Shown here one piece after another: positions 46,527-58,035 of a stretch of DNA of 64,000 nucleotides. The DNA lies in the NCBI GenBank assembly GCA_038093975.1, contig JBBPTG010000120.1, forward strand, positions 1 to 64,000. The letters run 5' to 3'. The DNA comes from Chalciporus piperatus. Lineage: Eukaryota; Basidiomycota; Agaricomycetes; Boletales; Boletaceae. Made by a program: the position numbers and the translations under genes. Numbering within the stretch: position 1 is the stretch's first letter; every line of letters begins with the position of its first letter. Under the pieces are notes generated by a model. It saw nothing but the letters and a program-made list of their open reading frames with translations, was not told the origin of the DNA and made no database searches.

Positions 46527-49437
46527 ATGATACTCTTATCACTTCTCCCACTTGTCGGCCTCGCCATCGCCTGCGCTGACAACGAGCTCCATGCTCGCGA
46601 TGCTCATGCTCACGCACATGTCCACGGGAAGCGCGAGTATCCACAAGTCCCGCTTACACCCCCATATCGTCCCCTTGTCTGGGGTGACTTCAACGTGATA
46701 CACACCACAGACACGCACGGATGGCTTCTCGGTCACCAGCACCTTAGCTGGCCTGAGCCTAACTATAGGTATGCGTCTTTCCTACATGTGGTCTCTGGAA
46801 AAATAGCCCGTAGAGTCGTTGCATACCATTCGGGTAGAGGCTGATGCTCCTTGTATCTAGTGGTGATCTTGGTGACTTTGCGAGCTTCGTCGCCCATATG
46901 AAGAATATTTCTATCGTCAGTTTCCTCCTGGCTTCAACAATCTTGCTACTGACAGGCAAACAAACAGGAGAAGGATGTTGACATACTCCTCGTTGATTCC
47001 GGAGATTTGCACGATGGTAAATATAATAGCGCTCTCTCCCTGCAGAAACTCATCCATACACGAACCAGGTACCGGCCTGTCGGACGGCTACCCACCTGGT
47101 GGCGTGGACGGTCACGAGGTTAGTCCTGGCTTTAAGTTGCAACATGCTCTGGCTATCTATGCTGACTATCCGCGCCACAGTCGAACAAATTCATCGAGCG
47201 CCTGCAGTATGATATCATGACAATTGGAAAGCACGTAACAAGTGGCATTCGTCGTTTGGTGACAGCCAACTGATCCTTGTTTTCTAATAGTCATGAATTG
47301 CTTAAATATGCCGTCACCTATGACATGTATGTGCTCCTCGAAGTATATGAATTAATTCCCGCTGACCCTCAATTCGTCTCTTTTCATGTTATTGACGTGG
47401 AATGATTACTGCACTGCCATTTTACAACCCTGCCCCAACCGCATCCAATAGGTACACCAATTTCATCCCCAATCTGGACGGTCGCTATCTGACCTCGAAT
47501 GCCAACATCACAATATTCGACTCCACCGGCCACCCTGCGAACGTGTCCATCGGTGGTATGTTACTCTTTCTCGGTTCTTTTTGAGCTGTGGGATGGATAC
47601 CATTGATGCATGTGTCCATACTCGCGTTACTCACATACACGTACGATTACAGATCGTTACAGGAAATTCACAACCAGGAAGTGCGTAGAATTGCTATTCT
47701 GACACCGCTTACATGATTTTACTGTCACTTCAAACTGACACAAAACTTTCAGGGGTCGCAAGGTGACGTCCCTTGGCGTGATGTATGACTTTACAAGGAA
47801 TGATGTGAACACCACTCTCGTCACTGTGGAAAAAATGGTCACGGAGAAATGGGTGAGCATCCCATAAGCAATCCCAACGCTTCTCTGGGATTCATCGTCA
47901 CCTCAGTTTGAAAAAGCCATCGCTGAGGAGCCGGATGTGTTCGTCCTTGCTGGGTGCGTTTTATCACGTTTTCCCTAAACCCCGTCTCTGAGGCATTTTG
48001 TTCAGACACATGCAGGTATCAAACAATAGTTGTAGGTGCCCACGCACTCTATTGCAACATCAATTTATATACCATTTCACTAACTGACAGGGCCCGTTGT
48101 CCTGAAAGCCATCCGTGATGTACATCCCTACACCCCGATCATGATCTTCGGAGGTATGGTTGCTTACGAATGCATTGTCCCGTGGCTCGTGGGTTACTGA
48201 CTGCGATATCGGTATAGGCCACAGTCATATCCGTGACTGCCAGCAGTATGGTGATGGAAGGACCATGGCCCTTCAGAGTGGTCGTTATATGGAAACGATA
48301 GGTACGGTAACAACAGGCTTTCACATGGTTTGGGTCTAATAACTCGTCTTCCAAGGCTGGATGAGTGCGTCAACTGCACCGGACGTGTTATACAGCGTGA
48401 CTAACGATTACCAGGCGCGAACCTTACTGCCGCCAAAGGAAACACCAATGACATTACATTTACTCGAAGGTATCTCGATCAGAACAGGGTTACGTATCAG
48501 GTACGTCTTCAACTCATGGCGCACTCGTGAGGATTGTGACATGGAGCTACTTTCTAGTATCATACCACGACGTCGAACTCCACTTTCGACACAACGAGTG
48601 GTCTCAATATCACCGACGGTCTACAGCAACTCGCCGTCAATTACAGTCTGAGCTATTTTTATGGAAATGCTTCCCAAGATTACACCTGGAACCGGTAAAT
48701 TTGCAATTCGTAGTCAAAAGCTCGATTTAACGATGTCTCAAGGGACCCATACCCCTCGCCTGGATCGCTTTTGACACTCTACATCGCAGAAGCTGCTCCA
48801 TTTTCCCTCGCGATAAACAACCCACGGGCTGGAGTTCCCAACATTATCATCGTTAATTCAGAGCTTCTGCGGTTCGATGTCCTCAAAGGAAATTTCACCA
48901 AGAACGACCAACTCTCCATCATTCCACCATCCGAAACCGATCAGTTCTTGTACATCCCCAACGTTAATTTCAGCATCGCCAACCAGGTCTTGCCTGTCCT
49001 GAACGGGGCTAAACCTTCCCATAAACGTGACGAGCACGGAACGGAGCTTTGGGGAGGTGGACATGGTGGACAGACCACGAAGCCCAACTTGACTCTTGGA
49101 TATGTCACGCATGATGTAAGATGCTATGATCTCTTCGTGGATAATGGTTACTCAACTGATTTCTATCGGATAGGGATGCCCGGGCGAAGGTGACGATACG
49201 CAGCACGTTCTGATTCCAGCCTACACGGTTCCGCATTATGTCGGGTCCAAACCTCCTAACGTGACGAGCGATACCCCGATCGATCTTGTCTTCCTTGATT
49301 ACATCCAGGACAGGGTTCTGAAAATCCTCAATGACTTGCAGAAGGAGTATAAGTACACGCATGCAAACGTGTCCTTGTACACGCCTACAATGACCAACGC
49401 AGTCTTGGGCTTGTACGCTCAAGCCAAGTGGAATTAG
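46527..49437 (+). CDS. Secreted 5'-nucleotidase-type metallophosphatase
   Basis: The protein begins with a signal peptide (MILLSLLPLVGLAIACA) and a His/Ala-rich segment. Metal-site motifs of calcineurin-like phosphatases follow across many exons: NVIHTTDTHGWLLGH (D-x-H), DVDILLVDSGDLHDG, TIGN-HELLKYAVTYDM (GNHE), VFVLAGHMQ and IMIFGGHSHIRDC (GHxH). The C-terminal nucleotidase-type domain contains FTRRYLDQNRVTYQ, DPYPSPGSLLTLYIAEAAPF, GVPNIIIVNSELLRFD, DQFLYIPNVNFSIANQVLPV and GCPGEGDDTQHVLIPAY, ending at 49437. About a dozen introns join in phase. The GNHE asparagine is only restored if an intron near 47235 uses a GC donor (AAA-GCACGT). A 23-base exon is needed before PVVLKAIRDVHP. The enzyme is likely extracellular or cell-wall bound and cleaves nucleotide or other phosphate esters. 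Confidence 0.82.
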
Positions 49438-49707
49438 ATACCATGTATTTCCTCCACGGTTTAGGTGGGTGGTGTTGCAGTGGTGGAAGAGGTGGAACAA
49501 GTCGTCGTGGTAAGTATGAGTTGGAGGGTTGGTTGACGGAGATGTACGTTGATGTACTTGGTTATCTGCGAATCCTGTAAAATAGATATGTGACGAACGT
49601 ACCATTTACGCACGCGACGACGCTAGAGAAAAAATTCTAGGAGGGAATGTTGGGAATATGCCCAGTTTTTAGCACGGGCCGGTCCAGGGCAATATGGGGA
49701 CACTCTT
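49438..49707. terminator. 3' region of the metallophosphatase gene
   Basis: This is presumed 3' untranslated and termination sequence. No distinct polyadenylation signal stands out, although AAATAGA and AGAAAAAAT occur near 49580 and 49628. Confidence 0.25.
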
Positions 49708-49797
49708 GAACGATGTCTCTGGGGACCCGTACCCCTCGGCTGGAGCTGTGGAGGAACACATTGCATACTACAGTGCGCCCTGGGCCATCGCGATTGA
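49708..49797 (+). pseudogene. Fragment duplicated from the metallophosphatase gene
   Basis: AACGATGTCTCTGGGGACCC and the following bases resemble the start of the exon near 48730 (AACGATGTCTCAAGGGACCC), including the codons for DPYPS and a diverged continuation. Only about 90 bases are alike, so it is a relic and not a gene. It lies about 270 bases beyond the stop of its parent. Confidence 0.55.
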
Positions 49798-50044
49798 GCG
49801 CCTATTGGAACGATTAACGTTTTAGCAGTTCAAAGCTTCAGTTTGCAACTTGTCGTTCAAGCTATTCGCAGAGTCGCTACAACTAGGACCGTTAGATCTC
49901 GCCACGTTCAATCACAGTGAAGGTATAGGCAGTGATATGGATACAAAAAAAGGTATAGTAGCGGTAAGGTGATCAGGGTGTCTCAGGCGAGCTTAAACAG
50001 TGATGACTCCGACCCCGTGGAAGGCTGTCAATGAAATGATCATG

Positions 50045-53000
50045 TTATGCGTTCCAACAGTCTTGCCAAGTTTCTCCATGAGCCATCTCGCTCAGGTCTA
50101 GTTCTACAAGTCCATCAACCACGGGTACCATCATCGTGTTCGATCCCCCATAAAACCGTATAAATTTTCGCTGATGTCCCGGTATCCATAGGATGCGAGA
50201 TCGTTTTGGGCCCATCACCCAACCATTGCTGTCTACCCTAACGGGATCTCTCCAGTTTGAGATGCCGATGATGCTCGGAGAATCCCGCAATGCATGGTCG
50301 AGGACGGGAGAGACACGGATGTGGCACCGTTCAGGAGATCTCGAATCGTTCGAGTCGAGTAGGTGCACGTGGGGCGTGGGCATGCCGGGGGATGCCATGG
50401 ACATTGAGGCAGGATAGGAAGCAATGGGATTGGCCCCAATCTCCCACAAGGCCATCCGGAAACTCCAGACACGCACAGTGCCATCAAATGAGCCCGACAC
50501 AATCGACTCGCCGTCTGGCGAGAATTCGACTGAATCGAGTGAGTTGCAGTGGTTGATAAGCGGCCTTCCGACCTGAGATAATGTCGTAGTGTCCCAAATC
50601 CGTATGGTATCATCCTCGGAACACGAGATAATGTGTTTGCTAGTGGGAGAAAATGCAACCGAGCAGATGTAGCTTTCGTGCCCTTTGAGTTCACCAAGAC
50701 ACGAGCCCTTGCCCACATCCCAGAGTCGGACACTGTGATCGACGGCACCCGATGCGACATACTTGCCATCAGGTGATGACGCAACACAACAGACGGAGTA
50801 TTTATGCCCGGCAAGAGGATTCCCAAATGGCGATCCCGAGTCGACATCCCATACGCGAACTGTCCGATCGGTCGAACCCGACACCATCATCCTACCCCCT
50901 GGTAAGAATGCCACAGAATCGACCTGGCCCGTGTGTCCTTTGCATGCTTCTCCAATAGGCAACCATGTCTTGGTGCTCCATAATTGAATAGTTTTGTCCT
51001 TTGAGCCCGACGCGATTATCTTTCCATCTGGCGAGATTGCCACGGAGGTGACTATATGATCATGCGCGCTAAGGGTGATGCCAACTTGCGATCGTGTTTC
51101 AAAGGACCAAACTTGGATAAGAAGATCATCAAGCGCAAGTATAACCCATCTTTTCGAAACCAAGAATGCGACCGCTGAGATCGAGGTGGATTGAATATTG
51201 ACTCGGAGGGGACTGCCGACTGGTATACCAGTCAGCGCATCCCAAATGTGGATAGTGCCATTGCGTGATACTGATATGACCTGCTTGGAATCCTCAAGGA
51301 ATGTGACCGAAACAATTCGGCTGAACTTCCCTCTGAGGGCATTTGAATTGGATTTCATGTCCCAAACGCGAACTGTCATATCACGGGAACCCGATACGAT
51401 GCGATTGGCGTGAGGTGAGATTGCAACTGAGGTGACCCAGCTTGAGTGGTCTGCAAGTGGGTTTCCGATCTGCAAACGGGATGCAACATCCCAAACTCGT
51501 ACGGTATGATCATGCGCGCCTGATACTAGGTACTTGCTGTCGATGGAAAACGCGACCGAGGCGATCAAGCCCCGAGTAATCAGCTGAGGCTCCAGAGTGG
51601 CGAATTTGAAACCAATGCCAGAGGGGACCCAGCCCTGAGCTGCTAGCAGAGGACTGCCGAGTTGGGAACCGGTGTCAGGATCCCAAAACCGGATGGTATG
51701 ATCGGACGAGCCTGATGCAATCAACCTCCCGTTCGGGGACCATGCGACCGACCAGACGGTATCCGTGTGACCAGTGAACGGAACGCCAACCTGTTTGAGC
51801 ATCGACGTATCCCATACCCTGATGGTGTGATCGGTCGAGCCCGATACAATCCTCGTGCCATCAGGGGAGAAGGCCACAGACATGATGCAGCCATCATGTC
51901 CTTCCAGACAACCAATTTGGGAACATGTTCCTAAATTCCACATGAGGATGGTCTTGTCAAAAGAACCCGATGCCATGAGCGCGCCATTAGGCGAGATCGC
52001 GACTGAATGGACCCGGCCCCGGTGTCTGCCAATCTGGGAGCCTGAGCTAGTCTGAATATCCCATATACCGACTCCCCCAACCCATGAACCCGACACAATT
52101 TTCTGTCCATCGAGGGAGAATCCGACCGACAGGATTTCACTGCCACTGCCTCGTAGCTGAAACGACCCAAAACTCGTATTGAGATCAGGTCTACACTATC
52201 GCCAAGTGAAGCGGTTTAGAAGAAGAGAATTGAGAAGAACTGAGATAGGACGGTTGAGTCTTGGGGAAAGACCAAGTGAACTAAGCTGGGGTTACCAGCA
52301 GTTCCTTGGGGTTTATATACTATCTTAAGTGTTTGTACATGTTTGTACTAACTATAACTAAATAAGGAGTTACCCTGAACCCATGAGAATAGAAGCGAGA
52401 TAAGGAGGCTGTGAAGCATAGCCATGCGCAGCACGGAGATTAACTGTCAAGGTAAGGCAGTGCGTGAGAATGAATATAACCATAATGGGCGACCGTGCGA
52501 AGAGTGAAAGTGAATGAGCACGTGTCTGAAAGATAAGATGAGAGAGATTAGATAAGATCGAATGGAACGAAACGTTGAAGTCCGAAAAGTGTCTGTGAAG
52601 GTAAGAGAACCGTAATGAACCGTAACAGTAGCTGATTGACTAGCAAACCTGTCTCGGTGTCCCAGATCCGGATAGTCTTGTCATATGAACCTGATGCAAC
52701 CTGCCTCCCGTCAGGTGACCAAGCAACCGAACTAATTTGCGAGGGATGCCCCAGTACAAGCTGAACCAAAGGCCAATCCTCAGCCCGTCCCTCAATGACT
52801 CGTGGGATCCTGCTCAACTTCGAAGCGACCGAGGAAGCGAAGACGGAATTCTTGGGTGCAAAAGGCAAGGCAGAGAGGTACAGGTGCGGTGCGCTCTGGG
52901 AGATGGCCCCACCGAAAACTCGGATGAAACGTTGTGCATCTCGTGCTATGGCCAACGTCTCCGAGTACTCGTTTTGTCCCTATAAATGATGCATCAATAA

Positions 53001-53478
53001 GAGGCATCCAAGAGAATTAATGTCGTCAACCCACCTCGATCGGGCTCACGCCGGATTCCAATATATTATGGCCACCACTGATCCCTCCAAGGAGGCTGAG
53101 CGCCTCGAACCAAAAGACCAAATACTCCTTTCCAACAAACAAAGAGATCTCCTCTCCAAGGTGCGCATCGAACGTCCCATTGTGTACATGAGTAGCCCAG
53201 AATCGGCAGGCGTACGAGAGGTGGGGTGAGATATTTTCCCTGATGCGCTCGGGGAGATCAGGAACGTCGATGTTGCGTAGATAAGAACTCTCTAGTCCAC
53301 ACATATTGAACCGGAGTTCGTTTCGCATGACCCTGAGGGTGGCGAAGGCAAGGGCCCGATGTGTTTCATTCTTCATGAGGTCAACAAAGAATTGCCCGCT
53401 CCGGGACGGATCGGTCAGGAAGTCGCGGAAAGAAGCATGTAGAGGGCGGACAGGGATGGATTGATCCGTGATGCATCA
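50045..53478 (-). pseudogene. NACHT-WD40 (fungal NLR-like) gene, 5'-truncated and split by a solo LTR
   Basis: The 5' part visible here starts IPVRPLHASFRDFLTDPS, the segment that follows NACHT modules in agaricomycete NWD proteins. Then come AFATLRVMRNELRFNMCGLE and LSYACRFWATHVH. After an intron come ARDAQRFIRVFGGAISQSAP and LYLSALPFAPKNS. A first WD40 repeat (SSVAWSPDGRQVASGSYDKT) is followed by a long array of about 14 repeats, with WD-type ends such as IRVWD and VRLWD, and a C-terminus ending in LDLSEMAHGETWQDCW. The P-loop part of NACHT is absent; coding similarity stops at about 53478, where Plavaka-associated sequence begins. A 470-base LTR sits inside the WD40 part, and without it the two halves are in one frame. 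Fungal NLRs act in non-self recognition and cell death; this copy is unlikely to do so. Confidence 0.8.
52158..52627 (-). mobile_element. Solo LTR with 5 bp target-site duplication
   Basis: The 470-base element starts TGAAACGACC and ends CGTAACA on the plus strand (TGTTACG...TTTCA on the minus). It is flanked on both sides by GTAGC (52153-52157 and 52628-52632). A TATA-like TTTATATACTA lies inside, as in the LTR at 62645-63119, whose ends are the same. No internal retrotransposon sequence remains, so it arose by recombination between two LTRs. Confidence 0.88.
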
Positions 53479-53680
53479 GTAATTTGACACATTGCTTAGC
53501 GAGCCTTTTTCGGCTTTTCGGGCCTTTTCCTGTACCCACAAGCAAATTAAGCTAGAAAAGTGTCTTTCACGCGAATTACCCATATTTGCATCTAAGCAGA
53601 CTAAGCAGACAAGCAAAACAAGTTGATTTAAGCATAAGTAGCCAAATTTCATGGGCGACAAGTATAGGTGTATGTACTAA
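53479..53680. other. Probable end region of the Plavaka element
   Basis: This roughly 200-base AT-rich stretch lies between the point where NLR similarity stops and the Plavaka stop codon. It has internal short repeats (AAGCAGAC, AAGCAAA) and a TTTTTCGGCTTTTCGGGCC stretch. It should contain the transposon end, but a matching inverted end on the other side was not found. Confidence 0.4.
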
Positions 53681-56406
53681 CTATTTGGCAATCTCAAATG
53701 CATGATGATCAGCATACTTATTGACATAGAAACCACGAAACGAGTTGTATGAATCAAGGGGTCCAATGTCGAGAGGGATAAACTCGGCCCCAAAGATCGG
53801 GATTAAGTGAGCAGCCCGGTAGATGGATTCGACATGAATAATGGCGTAGTTGGGAGCATGATGAGGAAGGGACGAGGGTTTTACCATCCACATGCCGGTA
53901 TCTTCGTCTGCTTCGTCGGTCACCTTGTCGAACCACTGAATAACGGCGCATGGATAATGAGCACCACGGAAGTTGAACGAAAAAAAAGCAAACACGCGTG
54001 CGATCTCGTACGCGTGCATGCCTGTCTCGGTTGGGTCATTTTGACCTGCCCCAACGAAGACGCAGTCAAAGCGAGGACCTTCGTTTCTCCAATTTGGGGC
54101 TGCGCGGATGTATTCCATACGCATGCCATGGATTCCGCTGAGGTCGCTTGGTGCGTAAAACGAAGCCACGGCGGAATTGAAAACAGAGATGGCACCTTCA
54201 AACCGTGGGCAATCTGCTGGAGGCAGATCGGAGGGATCACGGGGGTCGTTTGGGTGTATTTGGAGAAAAAGGAAGCAACGGAGGAGGGTGGGTAGGTGGG
54301 GGATCGCGAGTTCGGCTGCTAGTGCTGCGACCGAGCGCGCGCGGTTGCGTTCTAATTTATGCACGACATTAGAAAACGAGATGAAAATTTTACAACAGAA
54401 CGACTTACGGGGTGTTCGTGCGAGTTCACAATGACCGTATATATTTGTGCGGAGGTCAGATGGTTCCACAACATCGTTGTCGCCTTGGGCACTGGCACGG
54501 CCCGGCTCGGGTGCTGGATCTTGGGTTGTTTCAGCGCCGGCTGGCGTGGTTTCCGTCGTGTCGTCATTAGACGAAGGGGCTAAAAGGGCTATTATAAAAT
54601 TAGTGGTTACTACGAAGTTACGAAGTAAATGCATATCATACCTAGACACCTAAGGGCAATAGACAGACACGTTCCAAGCAACATACCACGTGAATTAAAA
54701 CTAACACGGCAAGCGGCCAATTTGTCGAGTCGTTGATTGGTCAGGAGCATTTGCCCAAGCGCCTTGTATTTGTTCGACCGCCACCAGGGCTCCTTGACGG
54801 CCTTGATATGCTTGCTCTCAGTAATGGACGAGCAGAGTCCATTAGGAGCTCCGAACAGACGAATGAGTTCCGGATAATGTTTAGCGGCGTGCTGACGTGG
54901 AAGCGAGAATGTTGTGACGACGGGAACATCACCGGTTCTGAAAATTTCACGGTATTGGTGGAACCGCTCAAGTGCTTCTTCAATCACATCCAGAGTTTTT
55001 GACGTGATGACGGAGCGGCGAACTAAATAGCAAAATTCAAGAAACGCACGGAACGTGCGCACGATGTCCGGATGGACGTGACCCTCAATCGCAGCGATAT
55101 AGACCTGACATCACATCAAAATTTTATCCCGAGAAGTTTCAAATCACGATCGTACCTTCATCAAGGCCTTTGAATCGTCGCCCGTCCATTGCTTAAACCC
55201 GCGGCCTTGAGGGAATCTCCGCAATCCAGCGAAGGGAGCTACTGCGGCAATTCTGTAATGGTACAGATTAGCAATCAGACAGATCCGGGATAGAACTTGA
55301 AAAACTATACCTTCTGTCAATATCATCTAGAATTCGCTCAGCCCCTTTGGTTCCGTGTTTCTTCGTCAGGTAAGTTACTACCCAATCAACGAGATGGTCT
55401 TTAAAGCATCCCTTGATGAGTTGATGCAAGATGTCGGGTGCGATGAGTTCGAATATATCGGCGCGGGGGAAATCATTAGTGAATGGCTGTATGACGTATT
55501 AGCATGATGCAATTTAATAACGGATGACGTACCACAAGGTCACCGACTATGCCGTATTCATCCCATAACTCGGTGAGGGGACGATTTTCTTCGAATAAAG
55601 CTTCGAAGAAGTCTCGCGAGCGATTCAGAGCATCTTCATCCAAATTCATGCGTGTTGCTTGGCACCTAGCATTGTAAGATGTGAGCGGGCTCAGAGGAAA
55701 GCGATTGAAACAATGACGAACGTACCGAGCGCACCACCTTCTAACGATGCAGGCTAGAAGGACTTGTTCTTCGTAATCTGCAATATATGGGCCGAGCCCA
55801 TAAATAACACGACGGTAGTATCCGTCGCCGAACTGAACAACTTCAGGCTTTGTCATATAATCTTTGAGAGTTGAGAGAATAATTGAAAGGGAGCTATGGA
55901 ACAGCTGACGACGAAACTTTCGAAACATCGGATCAGAGGCATGCGCTTTCGTTGCTAGGATTGTGGATGATCAGATCCCGAATGTAGACAAAAGTGAATC
56001 CACATACTTTTCGGTATCGCTAGGAATCCGATGAGAACCAGTGCATCACGATGCGCTCTGCGAATGTTATTGTGTACATTCCCGATTGACAGGTAAAGCG
56101 GGTAATATTCATTGTTACCGGTCCCCACGGACACGGTAGTCTTATCGCTTCCGAGGATAATGGGAACAAAGGTGCTCCCATGAGTAGCTGGATCTTCGGA
56201 AATGATGTCCTGTTCGTGTCCGTGAGTAATGGCACTGCGTAAACGAAAGCACGAACACTTACGGCCTGATTCCATGCCCAATCTCCCGACATGAAGTCGT
56301 GGTACTGTCGGATGTCTCCGTCAGTGGAGAACTCTCGGAATGGTCGTAGGTCCATCTTTCCAGAAAAGCTGGGGTTGTCCAACACATAGCGTAGTCCATT
56401 TGTACC
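53681..56406 (-). CDS. Plavaka-type (CACTA-related) DDE transposase, 5' part missing
   Basis: The exons, from the 5' side, read GTNGLRYVLDNPSFSGKMDL with YHDFMSGDWAW; FVPIILGSDKTTVSVGTGNN; FRKFRRQLFHSSLSIIL with GYYRRVIYGLGPYIADYEEQ; LTELWDEYGIVGDLV; PFTNDFPRADIFELIAPDIL with KDHLVDWV and ILDDIDRR; GLRRFPQGRGFKQWTGDDSK; VYIAAIEGHVHPDIVRTFRA; FSLPRQHAAKHYPELIRLFG with APNGLCSSITESKHIKAVKE. The C-terminal region ends SFRGFYVNKYADHHAFEIAK. These are hallmark blocks of Plavaka transposases, recognised from memory. No stop or frameshift was found in the exons present. The N-terminal zinc-finger part is absent; upstream the sequence degenerates into the minisatellite. It is either 5'-truncated or interrupted there. 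Confidence 0.82.
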
Positions 56407-56489
56407 CTGATGCAGGGCCAGCTGATCACCAATTAGGCCGTGCTCTACTGGCCGGCTAACGATTGGCCGCTGGTGTATGGTCACCTAGG

Positions 56490-58035
56490 TTAGGGATCGG
56501 CTAGTAATAGAATGTACACGTAGAGTAGGGATCAGCCAATGTACCATTGTGCCCTGGCAGTGGGAATGGCCAACACAAAGGTTCCCTGAGGTAGGACCTG
56601 GCCGACTGGTGCTAATTACCCAGTCCTGCCTGCATCAGGGTTCGGCCCATAGAGAATAGGGATAGGCCGATGTGTAAACCCTCCATGTGTAGGGAGCGGC
56701 CGATGCAGGAAATGTTTAGGGGTGGGCATTGGCCACTGAATCATGTCTCCTACAGCAGGCATGGCCCGATAGATTGAGTGTCAATGGGTAGGGATGGGCC
56801 GATGGGTTGAGCCTCAATGTGTAGGAATGGGCCGATGCAATCAGTGTCAATGTGTAGGGATGGGCCTATGCAATCAGTGTCAATGTGTAGGAATGGGCCG
56901 ATGCATTGAGCCTCAATGCGTAGGAATGGGCCGAGGCAATCAGTGTCAATGTGTAGGGATGGGCCGATGCAATGATGTCCATCTGTAGGGATGGGCCGAT
57001 GCCACCCGCCTCAGTAGGTAGGGATTGGCCGATGTATAGTTTGTTGATGCATAGGAATGGGCCGATGCATTGAGCCTCAATGCGTAGGGATGGGCCGATG
57101 CATTGAGCCTCAATGCGTAGGGATGGGCCGATGCAATCAGTGTCAATGTGTAGGGATGGGCCGATGCATTGAGCCTCAATGCGTAGGGATGGGCCGATAT
57201 ACCGATTGTCACTAGGTAGGGATGGGCCGATGCAATCAGTGTCAATGTGTAGGGATGGGCCGATGCATTGAGCCTCAATGCGTAGGAATGGGCCGATATA
57301 CCTATTGTCACTAGGTAGGGATGGGCCGATGCAATCTGCGTCAATGTGTAGGGATGGGCCGATGCAATCAGTGTCAATGTGTAGGGATGGGCCGATGCAT
57401 TGAGCCTCAATGGGTAGGGATGGGCCGATATGTGGGCCGATAGCAATGGTAGGCCGATGCATTGAGCCTCAATGTGTAGGGATGGGCCGATATACCTAGT
57501 GTCACTAGGTAGGCATGGGCCGATGCAATCAGCAATGTCGATGCCGATATACCTAGTGTCACTAGGTAGGCATGGGCCGATGCAATCAGCGATGTGTAGG
57601 GATGGGCCGATGCATTCAGCCTCAATGCGTAGGGATGGGCCGATATACCTAGTGTTACTAGGTAGGCATGGGCCGATGCAATCAGCGTCGATGTGTAGGA
57701 ATGGGCCCATGGGTTGAGCCTCAATGCGTAGGAATGGGCCAATGGGTTGAGCCTCAATGCGTAGGGATGGGCCGATATACCTATTGTCACTAGGAAGGCA
57801 TGGGCCGATGCAATCAGTGTCAATGTGTAGGAATGGGCCAATGGGTTGAGCCTCAATGGGTAGGGATGGGCCGATATACCTAGTGTCACTAGGTAGGGAT
57901 GGGCCGATGCAATCAGCGTCGATGTGTAGGGATGGGCCGATGCATGTCAATGATCCGATATACCTAGTGTCACTAGGCAGGCATGGGCCGATGTAAAGTT
58001 AGTCCATTGGTAGGGATAAGCCAATGTGATCAGTG
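56490..58035. repeat. 33 bp minisatellite with constant and variable halves
   Basis: A core from about 56770 to 58030 consists of head-to-tail 33 bp units, roughly three dozen by length, with degenerate units down to about 56490. Each unit has a constant half, GTAGGGATGGGCCGAT, and a variable half drawn from a few types: GCATTGAGCCTCAATGC, ATACCTAGTGTCACTAG, GCAATCAGTGTCAATGT, and rarer ones. Two of the common types are perfect palindromes with a one-base centre. Three minus-strand frames and one plus-strand frame are open for long stretches because 33 is a multiple of three. The minus-strand 334-codon frame is an 11-residue repeat (CIGPSLHIDTD, YIGPSLRIEAQ). I treat this as non-coding except where it forms the last codons of the neighbouring gene. 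Confidence 0.9.

Noticed and set aside
56946..57950. 334-codon open frame in the minisatellite as a repeat protein gene
   Set aside because: All minus frames are open because the period is a multiple of three. No start context or conserved non-repeat part is present.
56770..58030. CRISPR-like repeat-spacer array
   Set aside because: The period and constant/variable halves look similar at first sight, but variable halves recur many times, are often palindromic, and the genome is a fungus. It is a minisatellite.
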